The notes beneath the pieces were generated by a model that did not search any database, was not told the origin of the DNA, and worked only from the letters and a program-made list of their open reading frames with translations. A stretch of 64,000 nt of DNA. It comes from Spizellomyces punctatus DAOM BR117 (Eukaryota; Chytridiomycota; Chytridiomycetes; Spizellomycetales; Spizellomycetaceae). This document shows positions 48,701 to 59,536 of the stretch, piece after piece. The position numbers and the translations under genes are program-made. The DNA lies in assembly GCF_000182565.1 (NCBI RefSeq), contig NW_015971543.1, positions 1 to 64,000 on the forward strand. The letters run 5' to 3'. How positions within the stretch are numbered: the first letter of the stretch is position 1; every line of letters begins with the position of its first letter.

Positions 48701-51700
48701 CACTCCTGTTTGACGCAAAGAGACATCAAGTCACGCACCTGAAGGGCATCACGCATGGCATTAACCAAATCAATACGACCTAAAATCCTTGGAAGTAGAC
48801 CTGAACTCAGAGACAATCTTAGCTGATCCGCTTATGTGTGGAAGAATACAAGCCGGCAGACCTCTAGCTAAAGTCTTATCTGAGATGTTGAATGTTGTAA
48901 TACCATACGCGATCAGCATTCTCTTTAGTTTCAATAGCCGATACTGTTCGCGAAGCTCATCCTTCTTGCGTGTTGTAGACCATTGCAACGCCTGTTGAAT
49001 ATATAAATGCATCATTTCATCGGTCGCACAACGTGGAGTCACTTCTTACCGTACCTCAATGAAGACTCTCCCCACATCTGAACCCCACGGTACCGGTGTT
49101 CGTTTCATTAACTCCAGCACAACATCCGCTCGTATGTCAGCGTCCACCATACAGCTTAAAATGGCCAGGACTCTTGCCTGCCAAGAACTGTCGGCTAAGG
49201 TATTTGTACCACCGGTGGTCATAGAGCCATCCATGAGATCGACGCAATATTCGGCCAAAAGTTCGTCAAAAGATAGAGCATTGCGCTCAACATACGGCCT
49301 GAAATGCTTTTCAATGGCATCACCGAGCAGCTCTGGGGCAGCAACACGGTCCAGCAGATCCTTGGCGATCTCATTCAGACTAAACTGACTGTAGTCGTTT
49401 AACGTGAGACAGAAGTCGTGCTTGTCCCACAGGTAAACTAGGTCTTCTAATTGCTTCTTTAATCCATTCGCCCAGACTTTGCCACTACTGCTTTCGAATC
49501 CGAAAGTGGATGTACTAGTTCGGCCAAACAGGATGGTGTTTTCAACGTAGTGCGCCGGTGTGGCGGGTGTGAAGAGTTGGTGATCGCGCGCGGATGAGAC
49601 TCGGTCATCGCCTCCCTGCTCGGCCATGCCTGGCAGCGCAACCGTATCCAGCAAGCGAATGACTTCCAATGCTCCGTGGGGTTTTTTCTCCCTCGCTTCC
49701 ACGAAGCGGGCTCGTTGCTCAATCCAAATTGCCAGCTTCGCACTAATAAATCAAGCGATGAGCATGATCACAGGTAATCAATATCTTGCAATTGGCCAAC
49801 CTACCGATCACTCCCCTGCTGAACAATCGGCAATACCTCGTTTCTCAGCCACGGTACGAAGTCATTCAAGGCGGCGTGCTCAGGAACATCAGCAAGAATT
49901 TGGTGAATAGAGGGTAAAATGTTCCCATCTATTTCAATATACACCAGAAAGATTCGCTCACAATAAGCCCGGATGGAAAATCAACAGATATGAGATTTCG
50001 GACTCACCCAGGTAATGTCGCTTCCAGATGACAATTGCTAACCTCACATCTTCAGATCTCAGCAGGTCGCGGATCTCTGCCACAAGGTCTGCAATTCTAA
50101 ATGCATGCCATTCTCGGCAATCGAATCCATCCCCATCAACTGCCGCTGTATTTTTATTATGGCTAGCTGACCCACCACGCCTATTCAACTTCTCGAAGGA
50201 AATCAGTTGGTATGTTCCAATACGTCGAATAGCCTGATGCACATTGAACATTGACGATGACAGGTTGCCCGCATGTGATCGCCTCGCACTGTCTTGCGCC
50301 AAGCTGCGAGCAAACGCTAGCAGACGATATGTGGCTCGGAAGCTTGGTAGCATCGCTTCAAGACAGAACTCTATGCAGAATGACTCATCCTAGTTTATGA
50401 ATGAGCACGGCATCTTACTAAATTTCGCTCCTAAATAGATAGCTCACCTCAACCAGTTTCAAATCAGCAATCAGCCCGTCAACGAAATGGTTCAGTTTGT
50501 CCTCGTCAGATAAGGTCCGCAATTCAACACTTGCAATCATGTGTCGCAGCTTTGTCTTGAGGACCAACTAACAAGTGGATAGTTGAGTGATCGATCGCAT
50601 GGAGCGTGATCGACTGCAGATATACCTGGACATCCAGCTCGAAGCTTTCTGCAAACCTTTCAGCTTCTGCAAATCGTTGGCTTTGGAGCAACTGCTCAAA
50701 CCGGTAAAGTGGTACGGTTTGCGCTAAGGCACGGATATAGAGTTCACTGATTCTAATACGAATTGATGAAGGGTTTATGACGAATATTCAATGCACGATG
50801 TCAGTGTCTGAATAGCGATACCTATGCGTTTGCTGGTTTTCAATTCCTTCAACGAAATGCACCCGCCCATCCTCAAAAGCGTGCGCTGTCTGTTGCCCGT
50901 CTTCTTGTTGAATCTTGACAAGCCATGTGTTTCGAGAAACGCGTACATGATGCGTGACGGTGAAGCTTGGCATGTGGATGACTTGGATGAATCGTGATTC
51001 CGCAACGTCAGGTAGTTCCGTAAGAGTAACGATGTTTAGTTGGCCTTGGCACTGGGAGGGTGTCCGCATGATCATAAAATCAATAATTTTGGTATCGTTG
51101 TAATGGTGAATCATGAAAAGACTAGAAACAGAGAAAGAGGAAGAAACACTTAGCATGACGTCAGAAAGCATCCATATTTGAAGCATGTAGCCTACTGCTC
51201 AAAGTCCCAAATAGAGAGACGGCCACTGTCGTCGAGAAGCAGTAAAAGTCTGCCAGTAGGATCCACTTGTGCCTTTAAAAGCCCACAGCCCTTCAGCAGG
51301 CGTTCCACCGCGTCCACCTTCATTGTCTTCTGGGTGAGTTTGGAGCGATGCCACACCGTCAATGGCTGGCGACCTATAGTATATGTGTTAGATCGCAGAG
51401 AGGCTGGATAACACCGACAGGGGCGCCACGATACCTTTCCCGGCAACTACAATACGATGGCTTCCATTTTGTCGAGATGCCCAGGCTACATCATGGACAG
51501 ATTTCAAGTCCGTTTCTTCCTGCATCAAGTCAACTTTTTCCATGATGATCATTTGATACAGCTACATCGTAGCGGCCAAAAGAAGGTTAACATTGAATAG
51601 ACAGGCACAGAAGAGAAAAGCAATCCAACCTCAGCAGCCCATTTTGCGTTCCCGGAAGCCATTGCTTCGCCAAGCTTTGACATACTCATGTTTGTAAATC

Positions 51701-52564
51701 GGCACATGGTCATATTGCGGAGAATAACCAAGAGCTCTTCTGTCTCCTCACTGCCAGATCACAAAGCAATGGTCAGTTATCACCATCAGAACATTTCAGG
51801 GGATATGTTAGTTAGTTGATAACCGACCTTGCTCGCCCCAAAAACCCAAGCCACAAGAACATGGGGCGGCCATCCTCCTCCAAGGCTCCTGTTAACAATT
51901 CTCGAGAGAAGACAACGCTTTCGGACTCCACATGCACAAAATGTATTGTACCGAAGCTATCGCCTACAACCAGAAACTTTGAATCGCGATTGTATGCGAC
52001 GAGCTCCGGAGGGCAGTCTAAGTGTGGAGGATCAGTAAGGGATCCAATGACACTGACGACTAGATGAGACAAACCGAACGTGATGGTGGTGTTATGTGTA
52101 GAGCATTTCGAGTCAAATAAATGTATCTGCTTCTCAACTGCTACGCAGAACCCTCCTGGTGACTCCACAATTGTGCACGCTGTAGATTCTTTCATTCCCT
52201 TTCATCAAAAGTATATCAGATTACGTGCCAATCCACAGGAGACCCAATCCGTACCAACCTTCAAATTATGCAATCGTGCAACAGTATCAACTTTATATAC
52301 CGATTGTTGACCTCGGTCGTTCAAGTCTTCCGTCTTCTCATTGTTCCCCCGTGGGAGTGACGAGCATTCTACAACATCATTGGACAGGCCATGGTTCCAA
52401 GTCGCAGCCTCACACTCTGGTGACAATGTCTCGACATTCCAAATTCCTTCCGGATATAGGTCCGTCTTCTCCCCTTTCTTTTCCTGTCTTTCCTCAAGTT
52501 TTTTAGGTACGTTGACGTCTTTATCTGGTTGGCCCGTCGACTCGCAAAGCTCGTCCGAAAGCAT
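42740..52564 (-). CDS. Rod/KNTC1-like kinetochore protein (RZZ complex)
   Basis: Very large, intron-rich gene. Rod with Zwilch and ZW10 forms the RZZ complex, which recruits dynein and checkpoint proteins to unattached kinetochores. Start ATG 52564 in an exon ending at 52225; the next exon begins at 52179. The stop codon is at 42740-42742, after a final exon reading VYLQTHAFDEEEEYVIKRI. N-terminal part: beta-propeller-like blocks (VAYNRDSKFLVVGDSFGTIH, GRLSIWDFEQ). The middle and C-terminal helical solenoid matches animal KNTC1 in order: AAPELLGDAIEKHFRPYV, then WQARVLAILSCMVDADI with VPWGSDVGRV, then LVLCKELYDKFPDGETARTL, NAKWWHQLRLLGIPFDN, and RLPYHALSVNPW with ELTEESIPRL. Exons separate each block, so the full exon list is not given. 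Some inner junctions are uncertain. It converges on the helicase gene with about 400 bases between stops. Confidence 0.85.
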
Positions 52565-53251
52565 TCTTCCTTCAATGAACGCGCTGCAAGGATGTCAGGA
52601 AACGTATTTATGGGCAGATTTTCACACGGACCGCCGTCAAGGCTAGCTCCAGTTGGATAGCCAGGCTCGTTATCATACAGCGCTGACAGGACACAATGGC
52701 ACGGCAATTCTCAGCATCTGGTAGGACGCTTGCACCTCTCGTGTCATTAACCCTAAAACAGCACAAATTGCTTCGGACATACACGTGACTAGCGATCGTG
52801 TATTTTATTCTGAGCATTGTGCAGAATTCGCTGAGCTGTAGATTTGTTGGCTTCCCCTCCTGTAATTGATACTCATAAGAAAACAGTATTGTTGGGATTG
52901 CCGTATTTGAATTGGTCGAGAACGGGCTTTAAAATTTATGCCACATCCAAATCACTATCTATGTCTAAATAAAAGTGCTTGCTGTGTCAAGGACATGCAT
53001 TGACATGTCAACAATGACCTGAATTGCAGAACTCGAGTGTGTAGGCTCAACTTCTCTTCCGTTCAGACGTGCTCATCCGTCAAAGGTTCCATGCGCAGAT
53101 CGGAGTTCTCTCTAAGCCACTTTCAATATTGCCTTTTAAAGCTAACGGTAGCATGTGACTAGTCATTTCCATGGTTACCATACACCCAAACCAACAAGGT
53201 TATTCATACCAGACAGGCCGATGCACTCTCTCATTCACTATAATCAATAAC
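52565..53251. other. divergent intergenic region (Rod / uL30m)
   Basis: Promoters of both neighbours must lie here. A CACGTG occurs at 52782-52787. A frame just upstream of the Rod ATG (starting near 52707, minus) could be leader or an extra 5' exon, but I cannot support it. Confidence 0.4.
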
Positions 53252-53851
53252 ATGTTCAGAAATTCGGTGCGAGGAGTCACTCGCGGCTTCTCGACGACGT
53301 CTGTGACAAGCTATCCACGAAAGGCTCTCCCAAAGATTACCCCGCAACCTCCAACGTCTGCGCAACTCTCTGCCCCCCCTGCTCCTGCTCCCAAGTACCT
53401 TAAACCAATCTACCGACCTGCGCCGGCACCTCACATTCGTCTGGCCCGTCCACCTGCACCGCAGCGCCATATAACAGACACGGATACCGCTTTACCTCTG
53501 CCGACAACGTTTCCGGCTGGTGAGACATCCGGGTCCTATCTAGTCAGGCCACGGATACCTGCCAGCAAGCTAGATGGGACAGAGAACCCATATCCTTACA
53601 AGTATTATGAGATCAGTCTTCGCCGCTCCCTTAATGGACTTCCGGAAACAACAAAAGAGTATGCGCGAGCATTGGGGTTGGTCAAGAGACATCAGGTCGT
53701 GTGGAGGAAGGTGGGGCCGAGGAGTGCTGGTCAAATTTTGAGGATTCGAGAGCTGGTGGTGGTGCGTCTGGTCAATGAAATTCCAGAGAAACTACCTCTT
53801 CCTGCTGGATACGCAAAAGTAGGGAATGCTGTAGCGAATGCTGCGGTTTAA
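53252..53851 (+). CDS. MRPL33: mitochondrial large-subunit ribosomal protein uL30m
   Basis: Component of the mitochondrial ribosome large subunit, homologous to bacterial L30; yeast Mrpl33 is the fungal counterpart. 199 residues without introns. I chose the ATG at 53252 because it begins a typical mitochondrial presequence (MFRNSVRGVTRGFSTTSVTS); an upstream in-frame ATG (53171) would bury it. A Pro-rich linker follows. The L30 fold lies in the C-terminal half: YYEISLRRSLNGLPETTKEY, ARALGLVKRHQVVWRKVGP, RSAGQILRIRELVVVRLVNE. These include the conserved S..G....T...LGL signature of L30 proteins. The Pro/Ala-rich N-terminal linker is longer than in bacterial L30, as in other mitochondrial homologues. 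Confidence 0.9.
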   Translation: MFRNSVRGVTRGFSTTSVTSYPRKALPKITPQPPTSAQLSAPPAPAPKYLKPIYRPAPAPHIRLARPPAPQRHITDTDTALPLPTTFPAGETSGSYLVRPRIPASKLDGTENPYPYKYYEISLRRSLNGLPETTKEYARALGLVKRHQVVWRKVGPRSAGQILRIRELVVVRLVNEIPEKLPLPAGYAKVGNAVANAAV

Positions 53852-55535
53852 GAACTGATCCAGGCTATGTATACATATGCAATAGTACAATATATTTATC
53901 ACACTAAAAAAGCCGTTTCCGGCCGACATGACCTAATACTTGTGGCACGGGAGTGATTACCAGACCTGTGGCTAAGCATGTTGCGGCGGAGATTATCCAA
54001 TACCCGTTTGCGAAAACACAAAATTCCGCTCCTAAGTGTTGTGCCAAGGGTTGTTTTTATCTCACATCCGCTCTTCGGACCGACGATGAGTTCTTTTGCT
54101 CAACATGGGGAACACAAATTGGGGGATCTGTCGCGTGAGACAGTCTGCGTCATTCCATTATGTCTCTCATCTCTCTCTCTCGTCATCTCCAATGATCCAT
54201 GTGAAAGTGATACCCTCGGTGCCCGAGCCAGAGTTTAAGGATCATTTTACAAAAATCCCTTTGGGCAATTCCAGATTCACCACAAGGTCGTTCGACATGA
54301 AAAGTCCTTGTCTCTTTTGTTGTGGGAATGCCAAGTGTGTGTATGTGTGCTTTAACCTCTTGTCAGTAGCATCTGAATTGCCCCTCGTCTTGAAAGTACC
54401 ACAACCATCCAAAAGCACAAAACTGGGTTATAAAGTTTCTCTTGTGGTAGTTGCCAAAAATATCCCAACGACAAGCGCGCACTAAGCGACTCTTGGCAAT
54501 GACAAAATAGCAACAATACTAACGTGCCCCGACTCTAAGAGGCATTCTATTTTCAGATATCTGTCACTATTTTCAACTCATGTCATATTCACATACCCCA
54601 GCTACCCGATTCTGCAGCAAGGAGGTCCCGGTCCGTGCGTGAGACACGATGATTGCAGTTCCTGGCAGAACAGTTTATGATGCTTGCAAGATGGGCATTT
54701 CCATAGATCTGGAAATCGGACTTTTGGGCGCGCGGGAAATGGTAATTTTTTTTTTGGGCAAGGACGGGCCAAAGCCATGAAAATAATAAGCGAGCAGTGT
54801 TTTTTTTTACCCTTTTTTTTCTCTCTCTCCCTCTTGCATTTTGAGGAACGCTTTATTTCCATCTCCCCCCTTCTCTTCTTCATTTTGAACTAGGGGATGT
54901 TATCGGGATAATTGAAATACCCAGTTTTCAACAAGATAAATACTGGGCTCTCTTTGTTTTTTTCCTCCATCGCCTTGTTCTTTCTTAACGACGACGACGA
55001 CCAACGACAAACAACTGACCAACAAGAACACACACAAGTTTTTGTTTTGTGATCTGGCCGTTTCCTTTCCTTCCTCATAGCCTTTTGAAGGGGATTAGTC
55101 AAACCCCATTTTCTCTTTGCCTTACACACGGAAAGACTCGGCCACGCGGCAAGAAAGAGATTTGTCAGGCAGCCTCTCTCAAGTTTCACCAACAAGAACA
55201 CTCTTTTGAGACCGGATATCCGAAAGTGTTCAAACTTCCTCATTTTCGATCAGTCGACAGATTGGTTTTACCGCTAAGCCCACACAAGAAGAATTACAAC
55301 AAAACGCGCAAATCTTTTCAACACAAACCCGTTCAACACAGTAGTTGTAGACGTTGAGATCAAATAGGAAGGTCATATGCACTGAAGCAGGTAAGAGCTA
55401 CACCCATTTTGCAGTGTGATGCTGTGTTGGGAAAGAGAGAGAAGGGCCGAGTAGCCCCAAAAAAAGCTCTGCCAATTTTACTCCTTTTTTTCTCTTGTGG
55501 AAAATCATGACGCTGTGACTCATGTCCAGAAGTTT

Positions 55536-55569
<34 letters not shown>

Positions 55570-56064
55570 TTTTTAATCCGCCGTTAGTCAATTGCGCCGT
55601 GGGAAAAAAAGCACTTGAGCAACTTGCCAGCTTCTTGCCGTTGGCAACCTTTTTTTCTTTTTATTTGCGTTCGGGAGGAAGGTTATTCCACTTTCACCTT
55701 TGTAAATATACTCACTCTCTTCTCCCCCTCCCTTCCTTCCTCCTTCAAGACTCCCTGACGAACGCAACAAAAAACACATTTACTACTAGTGTGGTATCGG
55801 ACGATCCCCTTGTTCTTTGGACGAAACAGCGAGATAACACACACACCGCATCGTTTCCGCGTGACGTCCTGCGCACCTCACTTGCTTTTTGACATCGCCA
55901 TCCGCAAAACGACGACGGACAAAAGCAAATCGAAAACGCCACCAAACCTTTAACGTCTACAAGGAAGGATCACGCTCTTCCCTCACACCCGCTTACGCGA
56001 CCACTCATTTTCAAACCCGCAATCACCATTCCGCTCTACAGACCACCGCACTCATAGCAAGCAC
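53852..56064. other. long non-coding stretch / leader of the Aur1-like gene
   Basis: 2.2 kb without a supported gene. It is rich in pyrimidine tracts (T and CT runs at 54747-54840 and 55650-55745) and A/C-rich leader-like sequence just before the Aur1-like ATG. The frame at 54096-54485 (plus, 129 codons) has no recognisable motif and I do not call it. Confidence 0.4.
55536..55568. repeat. (GA)n microsatellite
   Basis: Near-uninterrupted GA dinucleotide run of about 33 bases, broken once by an AAA near 55561, in the long region upstream of the Aur1-like gene. Confidence 0.9.
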
Positions 56065-57248
56065 ATGGCCGCCTCAACATCATTACGGCGACTGTGCTTT
56101 TGTCAACCGCGCGGCTGCTTCCACTCGGCAAACGGAGTTTGCTCGCCCCTCTGCAGCTTTGTCAAAACCGCACTATTGGCCGTCCTACCAATAGGGATAT
56201 GGCTTCTCTTGTTCACATGCGCGCAATTCATTCCGTCATCATGGCGCCCAGGCATCTCCGTCGACGTCCTTCCCGCCTTGGATGAACTCTTGTTTGACAA
56301 CTCCCTCGGACTCTTATCCTTTTCTGCTGTCCTCGTTGCTGGGGGTTGGTTGGTCACTGGCTCGCAATTTTCCACCTTTCTCCTCTTTGTTCCTCTCGTA
56401 TTACGTGCACTAAGAGACTTGGCGGCAACACCTTCCACAGTCGCCGACGTGCTCGCCTTTTTACCCTACGGTCTCTTGCACTACATATCCCCTGCTGTGT
56501 TTGCCATCTGGCTGTGGTGGCACGCAGGTGTAAAGACGGCCATTGTGTTTGCTCAGGCATTTGGTGTACAAAACAGTCTCGGCGTCATTACCCAACTCTT
56601 ATTTCCAACTGCCGCTCCATGTAAGTGTTTGATCAGGCATAGCTGTCTATTTAAGCACAATCTTAACCTTTTTGATTCTCAGGGTACAATGATCTCTATG
56701 GTTTCGCGCCTGCGACATATTCCATGCCTGGGAACCCTGGTGGTCTCGCCCGTGTGGACAAGCTTTTCGGCACCCACATGTACGAATCTGCGTTCAACAA
56801 CTCTCCGCTCGTCTTTGGCGCAATGCCATCACTACACAGCGGCTTCGCCGTCTTGATTATGCTCTTTGCCATACATTTTTCCCGCCGCCTCGGAGGCGTG
56901 CTCGTAATATACATGTGCTGGCAATGGTGGGCGACAATGTATCTACGACATCACTACATGGTCGATCTATTCGTCGGTGCACTGTACTCTACTGCAACAT
57001 ATTTCCTCGCAAGACGATATCTGGTTCGGGCATCTGCGGGAATGGGGTTGGTTAGCCTTGCAAATGACTACAAACTACTGGATGTGGTGGTGATGGGGGA
57101 TATGATGGAGGCGAAGGGTAATGTCGGATCGGATGGGTCGTGGACAGAAACAATATTAAAGAGTCGGAGAGCGGGGGAGAGGGATTCATTGGTACAAAGT
57201 ACAGTCCCTCTGGAGGGTGTACTAATTGATGGGAGAGGGGAGCTATAG
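56065..57248 (+). CDS. inositol phosphorylceramide synthase, Aur1-like (PAP2 superfamily)
   Basis: Golgi membrane enzyme expected to transfer phosphoinositol from phosphatidylinositol to ceramide; Aur1 is the target of aureobasidin A in fungi. Two exons, 56065-56620 and 56683-57248 (GTAAGT donor; 373 residues). Several hydrophobic segments occur in the first 185 residues. After the intron comes the diagnostic block YNDLYGFAPATYSMPGNPGG, then KLFGTHMYESAFNNSPLVFG, then the catalytic PAP2 motifs AMPSLHSGFAV and YLRHHYMVDLFVG, whose two histidines form the active site. The C-terminal approximately 70 residues are hydrophilic. The AMPSLHSG/LRHHY.VD motifs and GNPGGLARVD are Aur1-type, not those of lipid phosphate phosphatases. 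The substrate is inferred from family. Confidence 0.9.
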
Positions 57249-57539
57249 CATTGGTGATGATTTTCTTTTACTTGTCTTTTTTTTTAATGTTCACTACTGG
57301 AGCTTTTTTCTCTTTCATATTTTTCTGTCTGGCCGAGTTACCGTCGAAATGCTTTTGTCGGTAGAGGGTTGGATGATGGGATATGGAGATGGTGTCTAAT
57401 ACTTCTGTGCGGGTTTGGAGTTATCAACCGTTATTTTGTACAATGGTTTTTCGTTTTTCTTTATTATAATAAGACTCTAGGTTGGAGGAACCATGCGGAC
57501 CCCCCTCGGCACTCGCGTCAATTGGCTTTTAGCCTTTCA
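57249..57539. other. 3' flank of the Aur1-like gene
   Basis: T-rich sequence (tttttttt near 57280) and probable polyadenylation region; the inverted-repeat element starts right after it. Confidence 0.4.
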
Positions 57540-58281
57540 TAGTTTGGCGGCGATTGAAAATGGCACTAGGACCCATTATTATCCGGATTAATCCGGTTAA
57601 TCATATCGCATAATCAGAACCCCCCTCTATCGCTCAGATTGGTGTGGCATGTATTGTAGTGTTTTTTTTTTAAACTGCGGTGAGGCGCATGCCAAAGGTC
57701 TATAAAAGGGGGGCCTTTTCCCTCTTTCCTCTTTACCCATCCTCGACTCGAAGCATCTGCGCAACGCTCATTGCGACCCACACAACCTCATCGCGACTCG
57801 GTCAACCATGAGAACGCCGATGTGGTGGTGTCGAGGACCTCGACCGCCCGACAGCAACCGTGATCAGAACCAGCGGCAACCAATCGGATCCGATAACAAA
57901 ACCTACTATTATACTGCCACATTAGTTGAGCTTGGTTGGTATGTATCGATGGCATTTCTTGGATTTCTTGTCATCGGGTCACCTCGCTGACATGCAGTTT
58001 TTTTTAGTCTCCAAGCCTTGTCACTGAAAATCCACCAGCTTGTGACGCTGCCCAGTCGATTCGCTCCTGGTTGCAAGAGTCTGGCTTCAATGCCATCAAG
58101 AGTTCTGGATCAAGGCCTAGTAGGGACCGCGTGTGGTGGTGGGCAGTTATCCGGTTAGAACAACCGTTACGTATTGCGTGTATAATTGCCTAGTAGTAGT
58201 TAGATAGCTTTTCCGAACCGGTTGTCGCCGGTTTATTCCCTGGTGTAGTAGCTAGTGCCAGTTTCTGTCACCTCTACACTA
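57540..58281 (+). mobile_element. non-autonomous inverted-repeat element, copy B
   Basis: 742-base element, inverted relative to copy A at 35885-36525. Imperfect terminal inverted repeats at 57540-57569 and 58252-58281. Near the left end is a perfect palindrome ccggattaatccgg (57582-57595). A TATA box (57701-57708, in ctataaaaggggggcc) stands about 100 bases before a short ORF starting at 57808 with MRTPMWWCRGPRPPD. That ORF may be spliced: a GTATGT follows a Leu-Gly codon pair at about 57939 and T-rich acceptors lie near 58006. The part downstream is open in two frames, so the product is uncertain. No transposase, no clear target-site duplication. Confidence 0.75.
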
Positions 58282-59536
58282 CTTTAGCGTCATGATATGC
58301 GTTGATCACCCTGGAAATTAATAAATGTTTTTTTAAAGGGGACGCTTTGCTCATTGGTTCGCGCTTCCCACCTCCTTCTGCAAGGAGAGCGATTTGGTTT
58401 TTACTTGGTGGGATCATCTCTTCAGGTACAGAAGAGACAAACAAAACAAACTTCCAATTCATGTAACCAAATTCCATTAGAGAAAAAGGTTTCATTTTCC
58501 ACACACGTGAATTGCCCTAAGCGCTTAGGTACATGAACTGTCTCAATGTTTCAAAGCGTGTTTTTGTTACATCCTATTTGACATGAATTCATTCCGTAGG
58601 TGGTTCAAAGATTCATCCGAAAAGACACTAAATATTTGGGAAAGTCGGTAGCAGTATCGATGAGAAAGATAATAGAGATACCCCATTATATTGCATTGTA
58701 GGAGAAGCTATTGCTTTGTTCGTATTCACAGGGTGGAAGCTGCTGGTGGATGGGCGCAAGTTTTGTCCTTTTTGAGACTGGTTCTGTTTTGTTCCATATG
58801 TCGAACTGAGCTGATAGTTGACGGGCGCAACCCACATCCTTTACTGGAGTGTAATGGGGAGCAGGATTGAGCATGTCTCGTGCCACTTCAGCTTACTATA
58901 ATCATCATCGTTCACCCTTACACCCTGTTTTGGCCTGGGATACGACAATATTGACACCGACCCTTTGTGTGGTGGAAATGCTGGGGACAGGGAGATGGTT
59001 CGCGTTGGACGATCTCACCATTTCCTCGCCACGCGTGAAGGTAGGCGCGAAGCTAAGCTCGTTGCGCCCACCGGCCCGACCGCCGATCATGTCAAAAAAA
59101 GGCAACTCTTGGGAAAGAGACACGCGAGACAACAGATAAAAGCAAAAAAATAAAAAGCTTAGCGTTTCCTTATTAGGGCAAATAAGGCAAGCCATTCAAT
59201 GAACGAATGAACGGAAAAGCCACTGGCCGAGATGATTTACAAGTTTATTGAGGTTTGTGAAACTTGCATCTTTTTTTATTTTTTTTTTAGTTGAGATTTG
59301 TTTCTTGTAAAGAACAGTTTGAAGTGTGAAAAGATTCCCACGGGTTAGACTCAGCGCCGATCGTCCGCAGGATGGGCGCGGTCGTAGCGGTGCGCAAGCG
59401 GACTTGTTGGACGGGAGAATATAAAAGGCTTTGCTGGATGCCCCAATGCCCCGTCCACAAGTGTAGATTTGCACATTTGACAATAGTTTTGATATTTTCA
59501 TCGCGAAACTTCTATGAAAAAAACCTCTGTTGCAAG
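58282..59536. other. intergenic
   Basis: No gene recognised. A CACGTG lies at 58504-58509. T/A homopolymers near 59270-59290 precede the barrel-protein gene. Confidence 0.4.

Noticed and set aside
54096-54485. 129-codon plus-strand frame in the spacer after uL30m
   Set aside because: No recognisable motif, no signal peptide and no sensible splice partner; treated as non-coding.
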